64,000 nt of DNA. It comes from Methylophilus sp. DW102 (lineage in GTDB: Bacteria > Pseudomonadota > Gammaproteobacteria > Burkholderiales > Methylophilaceae). Below are positions 62,459 to 64,000 of the stretch, in pieces (the first letter of the stretch is position 1; each line of letters opens with the position of its first letter). The position numbers were made by a program, and so were the translations under genes. The stretch covers positions 1,860,001-1,924,000 of the forward strand of contig NZ_AP029023.1 of the NCBI RefSeq assembly GCF_037076555.1, given 5' to 3'. A model generated the notes under the pieces. It did no database searches. It worked only from the letters and a program-made list of their open reading frames with translations, and had not been told where the DNA came from.

Positions 62459-63328
62459 ATGCATGCCTTTTCCAAGCCCGCCCAGCCCCAACCTAGCCTG
62501 ACACTGGCGCACACGCATTACGAAAACTTTCCGGTTGCATCCTTGCTGTTACCGGCCCATTTACGTCATGCAGTGACGGTCATTTACCAGTTTGCGCGCG
62601 AGGCAGACGATATTGCAGACGAAGGCAACGCGAGCGAAATAGAGCGCCTGCAAGCCCTGCAGGCTTATGAAGATGAGTTATTATTGATCCAGGCCTATAT
62701 ACAGCCCTCACAGCCATTGTTTCAATCGTTGCAAGCGGTGATCCGGACTCACACTCTCGATGTTCAACTGTTAATCGACCTCATCGATGCTTTCAAACAG
62801 GATGTGGTGAAAACCCGTTATGCTAACTTTGAGGAAGTACTGGATTATTGCCGCCGCTCGGCAAATCCGGTTGGCCGCCTGATGCTGCAACTGTATGGCA
62901 GTGACAGCACGCAACATCGGCTGTGGTCCGATCAAATATGCAGCGCGCTGCAACTGATTAACTTTTATCAGGACATTGCGCTAGACCTGCAAAAGCATGG
63001 GACCGTCGGACGGATTTACCTGAGTCAGGAGGACATGCTGGCGGCAGGCATCAGTGAGCAGGATTTGCGAGCTCAACGGCTGGACAGACACTGGCAACAG
63101 TTCTTTTTGTCACAAGTGGGGCGTGCTGAGGCCATGTTAAAGGCTGGCAAACCGTTAGGTCGCGCCCTACCTGGACGGATCGGTTTTGAGTTGCGCATGA
63201 TGATTGCCGGTGGCGAACGTATCGTGCATAAATTAAAATCCTGTCGTGGCGATATTTACCATCACCGCCCGACCTTGAAAGCCTATGATTGGCCACTGAT
63301 TTTGCTGAAAGCCCTGTTTAAACGATGA
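62459..63328 (+). CDS. hpnC: Squalene synthase-like HpnC
   Basis: A 289-residue trans-isoprenyl synthase (PF00494). It shows FAREADDIADEG as the first Asp-rich motif and INFYQDIALDLQKHGTVGRIYL as the second. In the HpnCDE route it acts on presqualene diphosphate to give hydroxysqualene. It overlaps hpnD by four bases (ATGA), so the two are coupled. The pathway leads to squalene and hopanoids; downstream genes lie outside the window. Confidence 0.9.
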   Translation: MHAFSKPAQPQPSLTLAHTHYENFPVASLLLPAHLRHAVTVIYQFAREADDIADEGNASEIERLQALQAYEDELLLIQAYIQPSQPLFQSLQAVIRTHTLDVQLLIDLIDAFKQDVVKTRYANFEEVLDYCRRSANPVGRLMLQLYGSDSTQHRLWSDQICSALQLINFYQDIALDLQKHGTVGRIYLSQEDMLAAGISEQDLRAQRLDRHWQQFFLSQVGRAEAMLKAGKPLGRALPGRIGFELRMMIAGGERIVHKLKSCRGDIYHHRPTLKAYDWPLILLKALFKR

Positions 63329-64000
63329 CGCCGCAACAATATTGCCTGCAAAAAACCCGTGAAAGCGGTTCCAGCTTCACGCTGAGTTTTGCTTTTTTAC
63401 CCAAAGCCAAGCGCGAGGCGATGACGGCGCTGTATGCCTTTTGCCGCGAAGTGGATGATGTGGTGGATGAGTGTACCGACTACCAGATCGCCCAAACCAA
63501 GCTTGGCTGGTGGAAACAGGAAGTTGAGCGGCTGTTTCATGCCACGCCGCAACATCCGGTGACGAAAGCCTTAGAGCCCGTCATCAAAACCTATGGTTTG
63601 CAAGAAAGCCATTTCATTGAAATCATCGATGGCATGCAAATGGATACGCAATACAATCGCTATGCGGATTTTGAACAGCTGGGCCTGTACTGTTACCGTG
63701 TGGCAAGTGTGGTCGGCTTGCTTTCAGCGCAAATTTTTGGCTATAAAAATCCGGCAACCTTGCAATACGCGCATGACTTGGGCATGGCGTTTCAACTGAC
63801 CAATATCATCCGCGATGTCGGCGAAGATGCGCGGCGCGGACGCATTTATATTCCACTGGATGAGCTGGAGCGTGACAGTGTCACCGAGCAACAACTGCTT
63901 AATAGCGAAGCCACGCCGCAAACGCAGGCCTTGCTGCTCAAGCAGATTGCCCGCGCGGAACTGTTTTATGACAAAGCCCTGCAGCAGCTCCCGCCAGAAG
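63325..64000 (+). CDS. hpnD: Presqualene diphosphate synthase HpnD (5' part, cut by window end)
   Basis: The first 225 residues are visible. MTPQQYCLQKTRESGSSFTLSF is followed by CREVDDVVDEC (first Asp motif) and NIIRDVGEDARRGRIYIP (second). The enzyme joins two farnesyl diphosphates to presqualene diphosphate. The ATG at 63325 overlaps the hpnC stop. The reading frame is open at base 64000, so the C-terminal part lies beyond the window. Confidence 0.92.
   Translation, partial: MTPQQYCLQKTRESGSSFTLSFAFLPKAKREAMTALYAFCREVDDVVDECTDYQIAQTKLGWWKQEVERLFHATPQHPVTKALEPVIKTYGLQESHFIEIIDGMQMDTQYNRYADFEQLGLYCYRVASVVGLLSAQIFGYKNPATLQYAHDLGMAFQLTNIIRDVGEDARRGRIYIPLDELERDSVTEQQLLNSEATPQTQALLLKQIARAELFYDKALQQLPPE

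Overview
The window looks like chromosomal DNA of a betaproteobacterial methylotroph, most likely a member of the Methylophilaceae (Methylophilus-like). This is inferred from gene content, not from a database search. The supporting content is a zwf/gnd/pgl block of the kind used for formaldehyde oxidation by the ribulose monophosphate cycle, a map-glnD pair, a complete cbb3 oxidase cluster, hpnC-hpnD and two PEP-CTERM proteins. Genes are dense on both strands; a tRNA-Ser lies near the right end.

Layout, left to right. 0.3-2.8 kb: cation antiporter and a flavoprotein pair. 2.9-4.8 kb: a small AT-richer accessory island holding a vapBC toxin-antitoxin pair with a clear promoter/operator, and a DUF4062 protein whose C-terminus copies the tail tip of single-stranded DNA-binding protein. 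5-9.8 kb: CobW GTPase, YqhA-like membrane protein, EF-hand protein, PEP-CTERM protein, soluble two-PAS chemoreceptor. 9.8-19.1 kb (minus strand): hrpA, a TonB-like protein, a shortened KdpD-type kinase, a KdpE-type regulator and the Kup potassium transporter, closely spaced like an operon. 20-21.3 kb: an unrecognised secreted protein and a secreted ATP-dependent DNA ligase.

21.4-33 kb is a microaerobic respiration block: DsbD_2/SafE protein, hemN, fnr, a radical SAM gene, then ccoI-ccoS-ccoN-ccoO-ccoQ-ccoP-ccoG-ccoH on the minus strand. FNR-type boxes stand between hemN and fnr and in front of ccoN. The two smallest genes, ccoQ and ccoS, were found by translating the gaps. 33-40.7 kb: metG, then a FecI/FecR-type sigma/anti-sigma pair and a very large STN-containing TonB-dependent receptor. 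40.8-44.3 kb: fasciclin protein, glycosyltransferase, apbC, DUF1003 protein. 44.4-47.8 kb: pgl, gnd, zwf. 48-55.8 kb: dcd, a large PLP amino-acid decarboxylase, folA with a membrane-tethered peroxiredoxin, a TPR/glycosyltransferase fusion and an HDOD protein. 56-64 kb: map, glnD, a PEP-CTERM-like protein, two cupins, tRNA-Ser, def, a methylthioadenosine/methylthioinosine phosphorylase, hpnC and the start of hpnD.

Two large composite non-coding repeats (19.20-19.84 kb and 51.07-51.75 kb) lie in opposite orientation and bracket about 31 kb. The most unusual single gene is the DUF4062 protein with the SSB-like tip at 3797-4810.
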